45,499 bases of DNA, from the NCBI GenBank assembly GCA_028293325.1, contig JAQGPA010000208.1:1-45499 (forward strand), written 5' to 3'. Source of the DNA: Pedosphaera sp. (GTDB lineage: Bacteria > Verrucomicrobiota > Verrucomicrobiia > Limisphaerales > Pedosphaeraceae). The position numbers and the translations under genes are program-made. The notes under the pieces were generated by a model. The model worked only from the letters and a program-made list of their open reading frames with translations. It had not been told where the DNA came from and searched no databases. How positions within the stretch are numbered: position 1 is the stretch's first letter; each line of letters opens with the position of its first letter. Shown here in pieces: positions 8,204 through 16,174 of the stretch.

Positions 8204-9124
8204 ATGCGAAAACTCACTGCGGTTTGCATCGGCTTGTTATTTGCCCCCATACCATCCGTATTAGCGTCGGAGAATTTACCCGCCAAACCTTTTGCCCAGG
8301 CGGTCTGGTTGCCGGAACAGGGGCAATGGCTTGTAACTCCGTGGTATCAATACACCGAGTTTGAAAACGTCTGGCGCGGTTCCCAAAAGGAGAACATCAC
8401 CGTGAAGGATCACGGGTTCGACCAGAACGATGGCATGGTGCTGACGGAATATGGCATCAAGCAGAATTGGGCGGCGGATTTACTGCTGGGTTACACGAGT
8501 CTTGCGACGCGGTCTTTTTCCACGCCGCCGGGCACGGTGCAAACGACGGCGGGAATAATGGATGTGACCTTCGGACTCCGCTGGCAGGTGCTGAATGAAA
8601 CCAATACCACCTGCAAATACACACCGACGTTGACCTTGCGCGCCGGCGGCATTTATCACGGCAGTTACCATGGTAATTTCCCGTTCGCACCCGGCAATGA
8701 CTCCGTGGGTGTGGAACCTTCCGTGCTGTTGAGCAAGAATTTTGGCTGGGACGGTTTTGGCATGTATGGCAATCTGGGCTATCGTCACATGCGGAGCGGC
8801 GGCAACAGCCAGATATTCGGTTCGGTCGGCCTCTCGCAACGCTACAACGGCTTCAACTTCAACGGCGGCTATCGGCACCAACAGGATACCGGCGGGGTGG
8901 ACATCGGCGGGAGCGGCAACACCATTATCTACACTCCAAAGGCGAAGGAATATAACCAGTATTATGAAGTGGGCGTCGGTTACACGGACCACAGAGCCTG
9001 GCACTACCAATTCTATCTCGCGCAAAATTTCAATGGCCGCAACACCGGTGATAAAACGATCTATGGCATCTATTTCACCATGCCTTTCGGAGGGCATAAA
9101 GCCGGCGCGGATCAGCGCCAGTAG
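8204..9124 (+). CDS. Putative outer-membrane beta-barrel protein
   Basis: A 306-aa protein with a signal peptide (about residues 1-22, cleavage near VLASEN). The mature part has many short alternating hydrophobic/polar stretches rich in Tyr, Gly and aromatic residues (GMYGNLGYRHMR, YNGFNFNGGYRH, YYEVGVGYTDH), as expected for beta strands of an outer-membrane barrel. It ends with FTMPFG plus a short tail. I do not recognise a specific family; it resembles the uncharacterised 'transporter' or meta-pathway porin-like proteins. It is separated by 169 bp from the Mla operon and could be its outer-membrane neighbour, but nothing in the sequence proves a link. Its last codons overlap the end of the convergent gene by 13 bp. 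Confidence 0.7.
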   Translation: MRKLTAVCIGLLFAPIPSVLASENLPAKPFAQAVWLPEQGQWLVTPWYQYTEFENVWRGSQKENITVKDHGFDQNDGMVLTEYGIKQNWAADLLLGYTSLATRSFSTPPGTVQTTAGIMDVTFGLRWQVLNETNTTCKYTPTLTLRAGGIYHGSYHGNFPFAPGNDSVGVEPSVLLSKNFGWDGFGMYGNLGYRHMRSGGNSQIFGSVGLSQRYNGFNFNGGYRHQQDTGGVDIGGSGNTIIYTPKAKEYNQYYEVGVGYTDHRAWHYQFYLAQNFNGRNTGDKTIYGIYFTMPFGGHKAGADQRQ

Positions 9125-10941
9125 TAAGACCAGGTGTAATCCAGGTCCGCGGAGGCGCCGGATTCCAGGTTCAGCTTCCAGGTAATCCGGCCAACCCCAT
9201 TCAAGGCGTGCCACCACGAGGGCCAACCGTACCAGCTTTGCCAGTATGGTTGGTCCCCGGCCATCCCCTCCTCACCTTCCTCGGAGGCATTGATTTTTTC
9301 GATTTTGCCGTCATGCCCGGCGGAATCGGCGCTCCCCAAGACATAACGTGTCACTTCCAAATCCACCGGTTGGGCGCGATGATTGGTGAGGGTAATTTTG
9401 CCGTTCAGGCTGACGAGGGTGAATTGCTCGCGATCAAAAGTCAGGGCATTGGGCATGCGCTTGCTCTCCACGTCGCTTTTTTTGGCCGAAACGTCAATGG
9501 CGGTTCCGATGGTCACATCGCTTTGCGCTCCGGGGGAGGCATACGTCATGAGTCCCTGTGCCAGCACGCGGTCGCCGCTGAGGATGAGGGCCGGCGCGGT
9601 GGTGAGGGGAAATTTGCTGTTGTTGCGGAGACGGATTTTATGGCTGACCCTGGGCGCGTTGAGCAGTCGCGCCAGCTCGCGCTGTTGGTCCAGGTTGTTG
9701 TTGTTGCGAAGTTCGCGCGGCGGGCCGAACGGAAGTTCCAAGGTAAAGACATCCTGATACGGCAGGGTGAACTCCGCCACCGGCAGGACCATGCGTTCCC
9801 CTTTTTTCAAGGTGACATGCTTGACGTTGAATACGTAAAGATCCTCGCTTTTCTTTGAGTCAGCAATCTCCGGCCCCAAATCAACCGCAGCAGCGGTACC
9901 CGCTTCGGATCCGGATCGACGATAATCCGAGACACGAGCCTGCTGCGTCATGATAGCATTGCTGAAATTGTTGGCAATCGAGCCATTCCAGAAGTTGCCG
10001 CTCGGATCATTTTGAAAGAAGGAGGATAACTGCGCCCCGACTTGTTGCAGCGCCATGGGGTCGAGCGTGTCTTTGAAATAAAAAGTGGGAACGCCGATGA
10101 CCAGATTGACGTTGGCATCCTCGAGGTCGGTCAACTCATTGATCAAGGTGGCCTGAAGTTTAATCGTGGCCTGGCCTTTGCCGTCGAGCGACACTTTGTA
10201 GTTGGGAATCCAGCGCACCCCTTTTTGCAGATAGAGCAGGCCGACATTGGCGGTTTTGGCTGATCGACCTTTCGTCCAATCGAGTTTAAGCGTGAGCAGA
10301 TTGCGGAATTCCTCCTGAGTGGCGGCAGGCTTGTGCGAGTCCTTGAAAGTAATGTCCTGAATCCGGTCGATGTTGACCGCCTTTAAGCCGTCGCGGGTTT
10401 GGAGCAGGATGATGTTGCTTTTCTCGGGAAGTTTCTCGCCGGAATTGGGCGGGCTGGTCTGCGCCAATTCTTCGGAACTGCGCTCGGGAATGCCCATGAT
10501 GGTGGCCGCGTAATGGTTCGTGACATCTTCCGTGACGTAACCTTCCGCGCCCACATTGGCTGCCAACAATTCGCGCAAGCTCAACGCGGTTCGCTCCACG
10601 AGCACCCGGCGTCGGCTGGCCACCGTGCCGGTGAGTTTGGTATTGGGATCGGCGGCGTAAGGCCAGAACGTGCCGAGGACCGGTGCGGGCAAATCATCCA
10701 TCAGCACGTTGCCGGCGGCATCGGTGGGCATGACGCCCTCCCGCGCCACGAACGCATGGCCATCCTTGAAGACGGTGATCTCCTTGACCGGCATTTTGCC
10801 CAAGGCGCTCAGCGGCGCGGCTTTTTCCGCAAAGGCAGCCTGAGACTGGGAGAGCGCCAGCGCCAGTGCGATGGCGGGCAGGAAAGGCAAAGGGCGAAGC
10901 AATCTTGCCGCACGGACGGAAGGAGACCATGAGAGTTTCAT
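9112..10941 (-). CDS. Secreted DUF4139-like protein
   Basis: A 609-aa protein with an N-terminal signal peptide (hydrophobic core about residues 15-37, cleavage near AFAEKA). The middle contains KGVRWIPNYKVSLDGKGQA and LINELTDLEDANVNLVIGVP, which match the pattern of the DUF4139 family (YxxPGLxWxxxY-like segment and 'L.N.tGEDW.dv.L' region). The C-terminal half shows beta-rich segments (LYVFNVKHVTLKKGERMVLPVAEF; VSHKIRLRNNSKFPLTTAPALIL). The function of this family is unknown; a periplasmic or surface location is inferred from the signal peptide. It is transcribed on its own, convergent with the barrel protein gene and 98 bp downstream of the aminotransferase gene on the same strand. Confidence 0.7.
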   Translation of the reverse strand: MKLSWSPSVRAARLLRPLPFLPAIALALALSQSQAAFAEKAAPLSALGKMPVKEITVFKDGHAFVAREGVMPTDAAGNVLMDDLPAPVLGTFWPYAADPNTKLTGTVASRRRVLVERTALSLRELLAANVGAEGYVTEDVTNHYAATIMGIPERSSEELAQTSPPNSGEKLPEKSNIILLQTRDGLKAVNIDRIQDITFKDSHKPAATQEEFRNLLTLKLDWTKGRSAKTANVGLLYLQKGVRWIPNYKVSLDGKGQATIKLQATLINELTDLEDANVNLVIGVPTFYFKDTLDPMALQQVGAQLSSFFQNDPSGNFWNGSIANNFSNAIMTQQARVSDYRRSGSEAGTAAAVDLGPEIADSKKSEDLYVFNVKHVTLKKGERMVLPVAEFTLPYQDVFTLELPFGPPRELRNNNNLDQQRELARLLNAPRVSHKIRLRNNSKFPLTTAPALILSGDRVLAQGLMTYASPGAQSDVTIGTAIDVSAKKSDVESKRMPNALTFDREQFTLVSLNGKITLTNHRAQPVDLEVTRYVLGSADSAGHDGKIEKINASEEGEEGMAGDQPYWQSWYGWPSWWHALNGVGRITWKLNLESGASADLDYTWSYYWR

Positions 10942-10977
10942 GGCAGCAGCCTAAAACCCTGGCGGCTGGAGGTTGTA

Positions 10978-10998
10978 ACAATCCGGTAAGGGGATTGT
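10978..10998. other. Hairpin in the promoter region of the DUF4139-like gene
   Basis: Perfect 7-bp arms ACAATCC/GGATTGT with a 7-nt loop, next to a run of seven A on the plus strand. On the minus strand the T-run precedes the hairpin, so it does not read as an intrinsic terminator for the upstream gene. It could be an operator or a leader structure. Confidence 0.35.
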
Positions 10999-11039
10999 AA
11001 AAAAATTGTGAGGCGCGCTACAGCGGGCTGAAATTAAAA

Positions 11040-12149
11040 TTATGCTTTGAAAAAGTCCCGGATGACGGCGGCGACGTGTTCGATCTGGCTGTTGGTCAGT
11101 TCGGGATAAATCGGCAGGCTGAGGCATTCGCGGGCGGCTTTTTCGGAGACGGGAAAATCGCCGGGCTGGTAGCCGAGGGAGGCGTAGCATTTTTGCAAAT
11201 GCAGGGGGACGGGGTAATGCAAAGCGCAGCCGATCTTGTGGGCATCCAGATGTTTCTTAAGGTCGTCGCGGCGGGGATGGCGCACAACATAGAGTGCATA
11301 AACACTTTCCGCGTAATCAGCTTCGCGGGGAAGTTGCAACGGCGTGTTGGCGAGCAGTTCGTGGTAGCGTTGTGCCACGCGACGGCGGGCCTGGGACCAT
11401 TGATCCAGATGCTTTAATTTGACGCCTAACACCGCGCCTTGCAGGCCTTCCATGCGGTAATTGTAACCGACTTCATCGTGGTGATAACGCTGGGTGGAAC
11501 CGTGTTCGCGCAACGAGCGGGCGCGGGCGGCCAGCGCGGCATCGTTGGTGACGAGCGCGCCGCCTTCGCCATAGGCGCCGAGATTTTTGCCGGGATAGAA
11601 ACTGAATTCCGACGTGACGCCGAAAGTGCCGACAACTTTGCCGCGATATTTCGCCCCGTGCGATTGCGCGGCGTCCTCGACCAGGGCGAGCTTGTGCTTC
11701 CGGCAAATCTCCAGCAAGGGATCCATATCGCACGCCTGTCCATACAGATGAACCGGCAGGATGGCTTTGGTGCGCGGCGTGATGGCCTGCTCGACCAACT
11801 TGGGGTCCAGATTGAAGGTCAAGTCTTCGATATCGACGTAAACCGGCTTGGCGCCGACGTAGGAGATCGCCCAACTGGTCGCGATGAAGGTGTAAGGGGT
11901 GGTGATGACTTCGTCGCCGGGCCCGAGATTCAGGAGCAGCAGGGCCACGTGCAAGGCGGAGGTGCCGCTGTTGAAACCGACGGCATGTTGCGCGCCGCAA
12001 TATTGGGCGAAATCCTGCTCGAATTGCGCGACATCCGGCCCGAGGCAAAAGGTGCAGTTATCCAGCGTTTTGGCGATAACGGCGTCAATTTCCTTGCGCA
12101 ACGGCCGCATTTGCGCCGCCAGGTCGAGATAAGGGATGGGCTGATCCAT
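11040..12149 (-). CDS. DegT/DnrJ/EryC1/StrS family sugar aminotransferase
   Basis: A 369-aa PLP-dependent aminotransferase of the sugar-nucleotide type, which turns a keto sugar into an amino sugar for surface glycans. Features: SGTSALHVAL (61-70), GDEVITTPYTFIAT (78-91), the PLP-stacking Asp in VEDAAQSHGA (157-166), and the Schiff-base lysine in SFYPGKNLGAYGEGG (Lys188). NYRMEGLQGAVLGVKL is the family's dimer/active-site segment. Length is typical. The sequence looks closer to the FdtB/QdtB-type 3-aminotransferases than to perosamine synthases, but substrate cannot be read reliably. It lies apart from the main glycan cluster, divergent from an MsbA-like exporter gene. Confidence 0.85.
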   Translation of the reverse strand: MDQPIPYLDLAAQMRPLRKEIDAVIAKTLDNCTFCLGPDVAQFEQDFAQYCGAQHAVGFNSGTSALHVALLLLNLGPGDEVITTPYTFIATSWAISYVGAKPVYVDIEDLTFNLDPKLVEQAITPRTKAILPVHLYGQACDMDPLLEICRKHKLALVEDAAQSHGAKYRGKVVGTFGVTSEFSFYPGKNLGAYGEGGALVTNDAALAARARSLREHGSTQRYHHDEVGYNYRMEGLQGAVLGVKLKHLDQWSQARRRVAQRYHELLANTPLQLPREADYAESVYALYVVRHPRRDDLKKHLDAHKIGCALHYPVPLHLQKCYASLGYQPGDFPVSEKAARECLSLPIYPELTNSQIEHVAAVIRDFFKA

Positions 12150-12289
12150 TTAGAATGTGCGTTTTAACAGGCCACTGAGCTTTTATAACTCATATAAGCC
12201 TTGTTGGTAACATGAATCGGCGTTGCAAAGCAACCACCAGCGTGCTGTCGGGTGGCCACATCTTGGACGCCCCAATTACTTTTTATCGC

Positions 12290-12319
12290 TTTTTGGGATC
12301 AAATTTGGCATACTACAAT
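12290..12319 (+). promoter_or_regulatory. Candidate sigma-70 promoter for the first msbA-like gene
   Basis: A TACAAT hexamer at 12314-12319 lies 18 bp after a weak TTTTTG (12290-12295), in a locally AT-rich stretch of the 289-bp gap between the divergent aminotransferase and exporter genes. The -35 match is poor. The rest of this gap shows no other recognisable feature. Confidence 0.3.
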
Positions 12320-12438
12320 CGCTTTTACGGAGGGTGCTCCCGGGTGCGGGATTTTGTCGTGCATTGGCATGTACTGATGCGGACGGACGCAGGAAATCCG
12401 CACTTAATTTGGAGCGAGCCGTGAATGAAAAACGCGCG

Positions 12439-14292
12439 ATGAGTAATTTAAAGAACATCTTCCAGTTTGGCTGGCCTTATCTGAAGCGTTATCGCGGGCG
12501 GCTCATTGCCGGCATTTTGCTGGGGCTGGTGTTCGGCGTCTCCAACGCCAGTTTTGTCTGGGCCACGCGGACGTTGTTTGATCGGCTGACGCCGCCGGAA
12601 CAACGCGAAGCCGCTCCAGTCAAGAAAACATCCGATACTGCGCTGGCACGTCATTTGAAAGAATGGCAAAAGTCGGGTGAAGCTGCTCTGGACCCGTTGT
12701 TGCCATTGCGCGGGCGGCCGCTGGATCCGCTGCAAATCATGGGCGGCATGTTGTTGCTGCCATTGCTCGTGTTTGTGCGCGGCAGCGTCGGCTATTTAAA
12801 CAGCTATTGCATGAGTTGGGTCAGTGAGCGGGTCATCAAGGATCTGCGCCTGGATTTGCTCATCAAGCTGAACACGCTCTCGATGGATTTTTTCAATCGC
12901 TCCACGGTTGGAGAATTGCTGGGGCGCATCAACGGGGACACGATGGCTTTGTATCGCTGCATGAGCCTCGGTTTTTCCGACCTGGTCAAGGAACCGATCA
13001 CCGTGGTGAGCGTGGGCATTGGGCTGCTGCTGATCGACTGGCAACTGACGCTGCTCTCGGTGATGTTCATTCCGTTCATCATCATTCCCATTCGTGTGTT
13101 AAGCCGGAAGACGAAGAAGGCGCTGCATTCGGGCATTAAGGCGGGCGTTTCGCAGGATAGTTTGGTGGTGGAGGTTTACACGAGCATCCGGATCGTGAAG
13201 GCGTTTTGCCTGGAATCATTTCAAATCGAGCGATTCCGGAATATTTATCAGCGACTGGTTCATATCGGAATGAAGAGCGTTCAGGCCAAGGAACTCATCA
13301 ACCCCATCATCGAAGTCATTTCCGTGATGGGGCTGGGGGTGGTCATCGTATTTATTTTTTACACGCACAAGACCATTCCCAATATGGTTGGTTTTCTGAC
13401 GGGCATCATCCTGCTTTATACGCCCATCAAAAAGCTGGGCGGCATTCCGATTTATTTTCAGCAGGCCAGCATCGGATCCGAGCGGTTGATTGGCATTTTC
13501 AATTTGCAGCCGAGTGTGGTGGAAAAACCGGATGCGTTGCGGCTTAAAAGTTTTTCCCGCGAACTGGCATTTGAAAATGTCAGCTTTTCCTATGGGGACA
13601 AGCCGGTGTTGCAAAACTTCACCCTGCGCCTCCCGCGCGGCTTTCGGCTTGGCGTGGCGGGGGAAAGCGGTTCAGGCAAGAGCACACTGATGAATCTTAT
13701 CTTCCGGTTTTACGATCCAACCGGGGGTTGCATCAAAATTGACGGACATGATCTGCGGGATGTGTCGGTCCCGGATTTGCGAAACCAACTGGCGTTGGTG
13801 AGCCAGGACATCGTGCTCTTTGACCAGACGGTGGCGGAGAACATCGCGCACGGCAAACCGGGCGCCACACCGGCGGAGATCGAAGCGGCGGCGCGCGCTT
13901 CCTACGCCCACGAGTTCATCATGCGTCTGCCCAAGGGTTTTCAGACGCGGATAGGCGAAACCGGCAAATTGCTTTCCGGCGGCCAGCGGCAGCGGCTCTC
14001 CATCGCGCGCGCGTTTATTCGCAACGCGCCGATCTTGGTGCTGGACGAGGCGACCGGTAATCTGGATTCCAATGCCGAAGCCGAAGTGCAGGCGGCCATC
14101 GACCGGTTGGCGGAAGATCGGACAGTGATTTGCGTGGCACACCGGCTTTCAACCCTGGCTGGAACGGACGGAATCATCGTGCTTTCCGAGGGAAGAATCG
14201 TCGAACAGGGACATTTCAAGGAGTTGTTGCGCATGGGCGGCGTGTTTGCGGGGTTGGCGCGGAAGCAGGGGATTGGGGTGCATGGAATATAG
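12439..14292 (+). CDS. msbA: MsbA-like lipid A/glycolipid ABC exporter (copy 1)
   Basis: A 617-aa ABC half-transporter with membrane domain plus ATPase domain, of the kind that flips lipid A-core or other glycolipids across the inner membrane. Six helices occupy about residues 18-340. The ATPase has Walker A GESGSGKST (408-416), signature LSGGQ (512-516), Walker B ILVLDEAT and a switch histidine in CVAHRLST. Between helices 1 and 2 there is an extra charged segment of about 40 residues (55-95), longer than in E. coli MsbA (582 aa). ATG 12439 is preferred; a GTG at 12421 is also in frame, and the frame runs open to 12223, but that part does not look coding. It is divergent from a sugar aminotransferase. 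Confidence 0.85.
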   Translation: MSNLKNIFQFGWPYLKRYRGRLIAGILLGLVFGVSNASFVWATRTLFDRLTPPEQREAAPVKKTSDTALARHLKEWQKSGEAALDPLLPLRGRPLDPLQIMGGMLLLPLLVFVRGSVGYLNSYCMSWVSERVIKDLRLDLLIKLNTLSMDFFNRSTVGELLGRINGDTMALYRCMSLGFSDLVKEPITVVSVGIGLLLIDWQLTLLSVMFIPFIIIPIRVLSRKTKKALHSGIKAGVSQDSLVVEVYTSIRIVKAFCLESFQIERFRNIYQRLVHIGMKSVQAKELINPIIEVISVMGLGVVIVFIFYTHKTIPNMVGFLTGIILLYTPIKKLGGIPIYFQQASIGSERLIGIFNLQPSVVEKPDALRLKSFSRELAFENVSFSYGDKPVLQNFTLRLPRGFRLGVAGESGSGKSTLMNLIFRFYDPTGGCIKIDGHDLRDVSVPDLRNQLALVSQDIVLFDQTVAENIAHGKPGATPAEIEAAARASYAHEFIMRLPKGFQTRIGETGKLLSGGQRQRLSIARAFIRNAPILVLDEATGNLDSNAEAEVQAAIDRLAEDRTVICVAHRLSTLAGTDGIIVLSEGRIVEQGHFKELLRMGGVFAGLARKQGIGVHGI

Positions 14293-14362
14293 GACGGCAA
14301 ACTTCTACCCACCAGAGATTGGCTGTTAAGTGGCCAGAAAAGAGGGGGGCCTAAAAACAAAA

Positions 14363-14467
14363 CGAGTTGGGCAGGAGGCCCAACTCGACCCGCAAGCACG
14401 GGTTACTGCAACTACAACTAACTACTACTACTTACCAACTATGGCACCGCGACTACTCAGTGGTCGC
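14363..14467. other. Three consecutive stem-loops, possible structured RNA or terminator region
   Basis: Stem 1 at 14363-14387 has perfect 10-bp arms (CGAGTTGGGC/GCCCAACTCG) around the loop AGGAG. Stem 2 at 14388-14403 is ACCCG/CGGGT with a 6-nt loop and abuts stem 1. Stem 3 at 14449-14467 has 8-bp arms with one wobble or mismatch around TCA. There is no T-run after stem 1, so a classical intrinsic terminator for msbA is not clear. A loop that looks like a Shine-Dalgarno sequence is curious but may be chance. Confidence 0.45.
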
Positions 14468-14615
14468 TAATGGCACGCGACCGTTGGCGGCTAAAAAGCT
14501 GCATGGCCTGGCTCATCCGGCGTTTGCGCAATTCGCAGCAGCGCACGATGGCCTTGGTGGGTTCGGACAACTGCCGCGGGTCGGCACCAGAACTTTGTGT
14601 GGATGGCTTTGACAT
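14457..14615 (-). CDS. Possible small protein of 52 residues
   Basis: An ATG-initiated frame (MSKPSTQSSGAD at the start, ending SRAISDH). It is very basic in the second half (ELRKRRMSQAMQLFSRQRSR) and has two adjacent cysteines. No homology is recognised and no Shine-Dalgarno sequence is seen. A sigma-54-like motif lies just upstream, so any transcript would be nearly leaderless. Its stop codon falls inside the third hairpin. It may be a non-coding stretch that is open by chance. Confidence 0.2.
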   Translation of the reverse strand: MSKPSTQSSGADPRQLSEPTKAIVRCCELRKRRMSQAMQLFSRQRSRAISDH

Positions 14616-14629
14616 ACTGAATGTTTATG

Positions 14630-14646
14630 AGCATAAGCTGCGCCAA
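14630..14646 (-). promoter_or_regulatory. Sigma-54-like -24/-12 motif
   Basis: On the minus strand the sequence TTGGCGCAGCTTATGCT has GG and GC separated by exactly 10 bases, with good agreement to the TGGC-N8/9-TTGCT consensus. It precedes the 52-codon ORF by 14 bases. No enhancer site or sigma-54 activator gene is seen in the window, so it may be coincidence. Confidence 0.25.
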
Positions 14647-14833
14647 GGTCATTTTAGGGCGAAAATGGCCATTTTTGAAGGTTGCCACTCCTCAGAACGG
14701 TAAATTTTGACGCGTTTTGCGTAAAATTCGCGCGTGAAGAACACGCAGCGTGGGGTGACGACCCACAAACGCCAAAGGATAGAACGTAGAAACTGTTGGG
14801 GCACTTCACTCCGGACTTCTCCTATGTTTGAAA

Positions 14834-15214
14834 CTATAAAACTGGATGCAACAAGCCATTCTCGCGGACCGCTTTTCGCACCGTTGGCAACGCACTCACG
14901 TGATCAGACACATAAGGCACTTCCACGCACCAATTCCTGCTGACGAAGTAATACACGCGATTCCCCGATCCACTGTCAGTGTCGACGGAACCATTAAACA
15001 ACAACTCATCCGCCGGATAGCGCACCTTTTGCCAGATGATGTTCTCCGTTTCGGTCTTGCCCATGCCCACCTTGATGGCCGCGATGTGCTTTTGCCACGA
15101 CGCCTGCTTATCCGGCAACACTGCGGCACGTTCAGAGGCGCAGCCACAAAGCAGCATTAGCGCCAGGCCAACGGCGCAAGAATAATTCGCTGCAAAACGC
15201 ATAACCGTCATCAT
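14834..15214 (-). CDS. Small putative lipoprotein
   Basis: A 126-aa protein with a type II signal peptide: MRFAANYSCAVGLALMLLCGC, with the lipobox LLCGC ending at the acylated cysteine. The mature part contains IAAIKVGMGKTETENIIWQ, which resembles the 'I..GMt..ev...lG' opening of small SmpA/OmlA-like or BamE-like lipoproteins. It continues with RVYYFVSRNWCVEVPYV. A BamE-like fold is a guess from this pattern. The longer frame (from 15268) has an unlikely hydrophilic N-terminus; the adjacent ATGs at 15214 and 15211, or the ATG at 15202, are better starts. It is divergent from the ECF sigma factor gene; a link is not shown. Confidence 0.65.
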   Translation of the reverse strand: MMTVMRFAANYSCAVGLALMLLCGCASERAAVLPDKQASWQKHIAAIKVGMGKTETENIIWQKVRYPADELLFNGSVDTDSGSGNRVYYFVSRNWCVEVPYVSDHVSALPTVRKAVRENGLLHPVL

Positions 15215-15383
15215 AGCACGAAATTCCAGATTACAAATTGTTATTCGGCACTCCTTTTCACCGTCCATTTATTGAATCACATTCATTTTGCCAGGAATCT
15301 CTCGGGAGCGGTGTTGGCGAAATACCGGTTATAGCTGTAACAGTGGACTCGTTTCCGGTAATAGCATCACATACAATGCACCC

Positions 15384-16127
15384 ATGAGCAGCCAGTTCTC
15401 ATCCGGCGATGCGCCCAAGGTGTTTCCAAACACCCGCTGGTCGGTGGTGCTTGCGGCCACGCAACGACATTCGCCCGAATCGGCGGTGGCGCTGGAAGCG
15501 ATCTGCCGCGCTTATTGGTATCCGCTTTACGCGTACGTCCGGCGCAGCGGGCAATCGGCGCATGACGCGCAGGATCTCACGCAGGAATTCTTCGCCCGCC
15601 TGCTGGCGCAACATTGGCTCGACACGGCGGACCGCGAGAAGGGCCGGTTGCGAACGTTCTTGATTGTGGCGCTCAAGAATTTTATGAACAAGGAGTGGCG
15701 ACGGGCGTCCGCGCAAAAGCGGGGCGGCGGCCAGGCGCACATTGAATTCGACACCGCTTTTGCGGAAAGCCTTTACGCGGTGGTGCCCAGCGCGAAACTG
15801 GCGCCGGACGATTTGTTCGACCGGCAGTGGGCGCTGACGTTGCTGGAATTGACACTCAAACGGCTGCAGGAGGAGTTCGCTGCCGCCGGCAAAGCCGGGG
15901 ATTTCGAAGCGCTCAAGGGTTGTCTCATGGCCGCGCACGGCACATTTTATTATGAGGCGGTGGCGGAGAAACTAGGCGTCAACCCGGGTGCGGCGCGCGT
16001 GACGGTGCATCGATTGCGCAAGCGGTTTCGCGAAGTGTATCGGGAGGAAATCTCTCAAACCCTGGCCGAAGGCGCGGACCTGGAGGGGGAATTGCGCCAT
16101 CTCGCCGCTGTCCTGGCGCACGAATAA
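15384..16127 (+). CDS. ECF-type RNA polymerase sigma factor
   Basis: A 247-aa sigma-70 family regulator of the kind expanded in Verrucomicrobia and Planctomycetes. The N-terminus has FPNTRWSVVLAA. Region 2 follows, with AICRAYWYPLYAYVRRSG, then DAQDLTQEFFARLLAQHWL (core-binding and -10 recognition) and KGRLRTFLIVALKNFMNKEWRR. After an insertion (residues 110-150), region 4 is the helix-turn-helix around YYEAVAEKLGVNPGAARVTVHRLRKRFREVY. It starts at ATG 15384, just after GCACCC. A kinase gene begins 47 bp downstream on the same strand, and such sigma-kinase pairs are common in the group, where the kinase is thought to control the sigma factor. No classical anti-sigma gene is present. Confidence 0.9.
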   Translation: MSSQFSSGDAPKVFPNTRWSVVLAATQRHSPESAVALEAICRAYWYPLYAYVRRSGQSAHDAQDLTQEFFARLLAQHWLDTADREKGRLRTFLIVALKNFMNKEWRRASAQKRGGGQAHIEFDTAFAESLYAVVPSAKLAPDDLFDRQWALTLLELTLKRLQEEFAAAGKAGDFEALKGCLMAAHGTFYYEAVAEKLGVNPGAARVTVHRLRKRFREVYREEISQTLAEGADLEGELRHLAAVLAHE

Positions 16128-16174
16128 ATGAAGCCCGCGTGTAACAATCAATTGGGAATCGGTAAGTATCGGGC

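Larger units (their letters stand above)
14293..14833. other. 541-bp largely non-coding interval with tandem hairpins
   Basis: No convincing long gene lies between the msbA-like gene and the small lipoprotein gene. The left half holds three consecutive stem-loops and a direct repeat (ATGGCACCGCGAC at 14441-14453, ATGGCACGCGAC at 14470-14481). The right half (14650-14833) is unremarkable. A low-confidence 52-codon ORF lies on the minus strand. Confidence 0.5.

Noticed and set aside
12223..12438. 72-residue N-terminal extension of the first msbA-like protein
   Set aside because: The translation lacks family features and no ribosome-binding site is evident; it overlaps the probable promoter region.
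15288..15383. Upstream extension of the ECF sigma factor
   Set aside because: The frame is open from 15288, but the first 32 residues do not resemble the family, while ATG 15384 gives the usual start a few residues before FPNTRWSVV.
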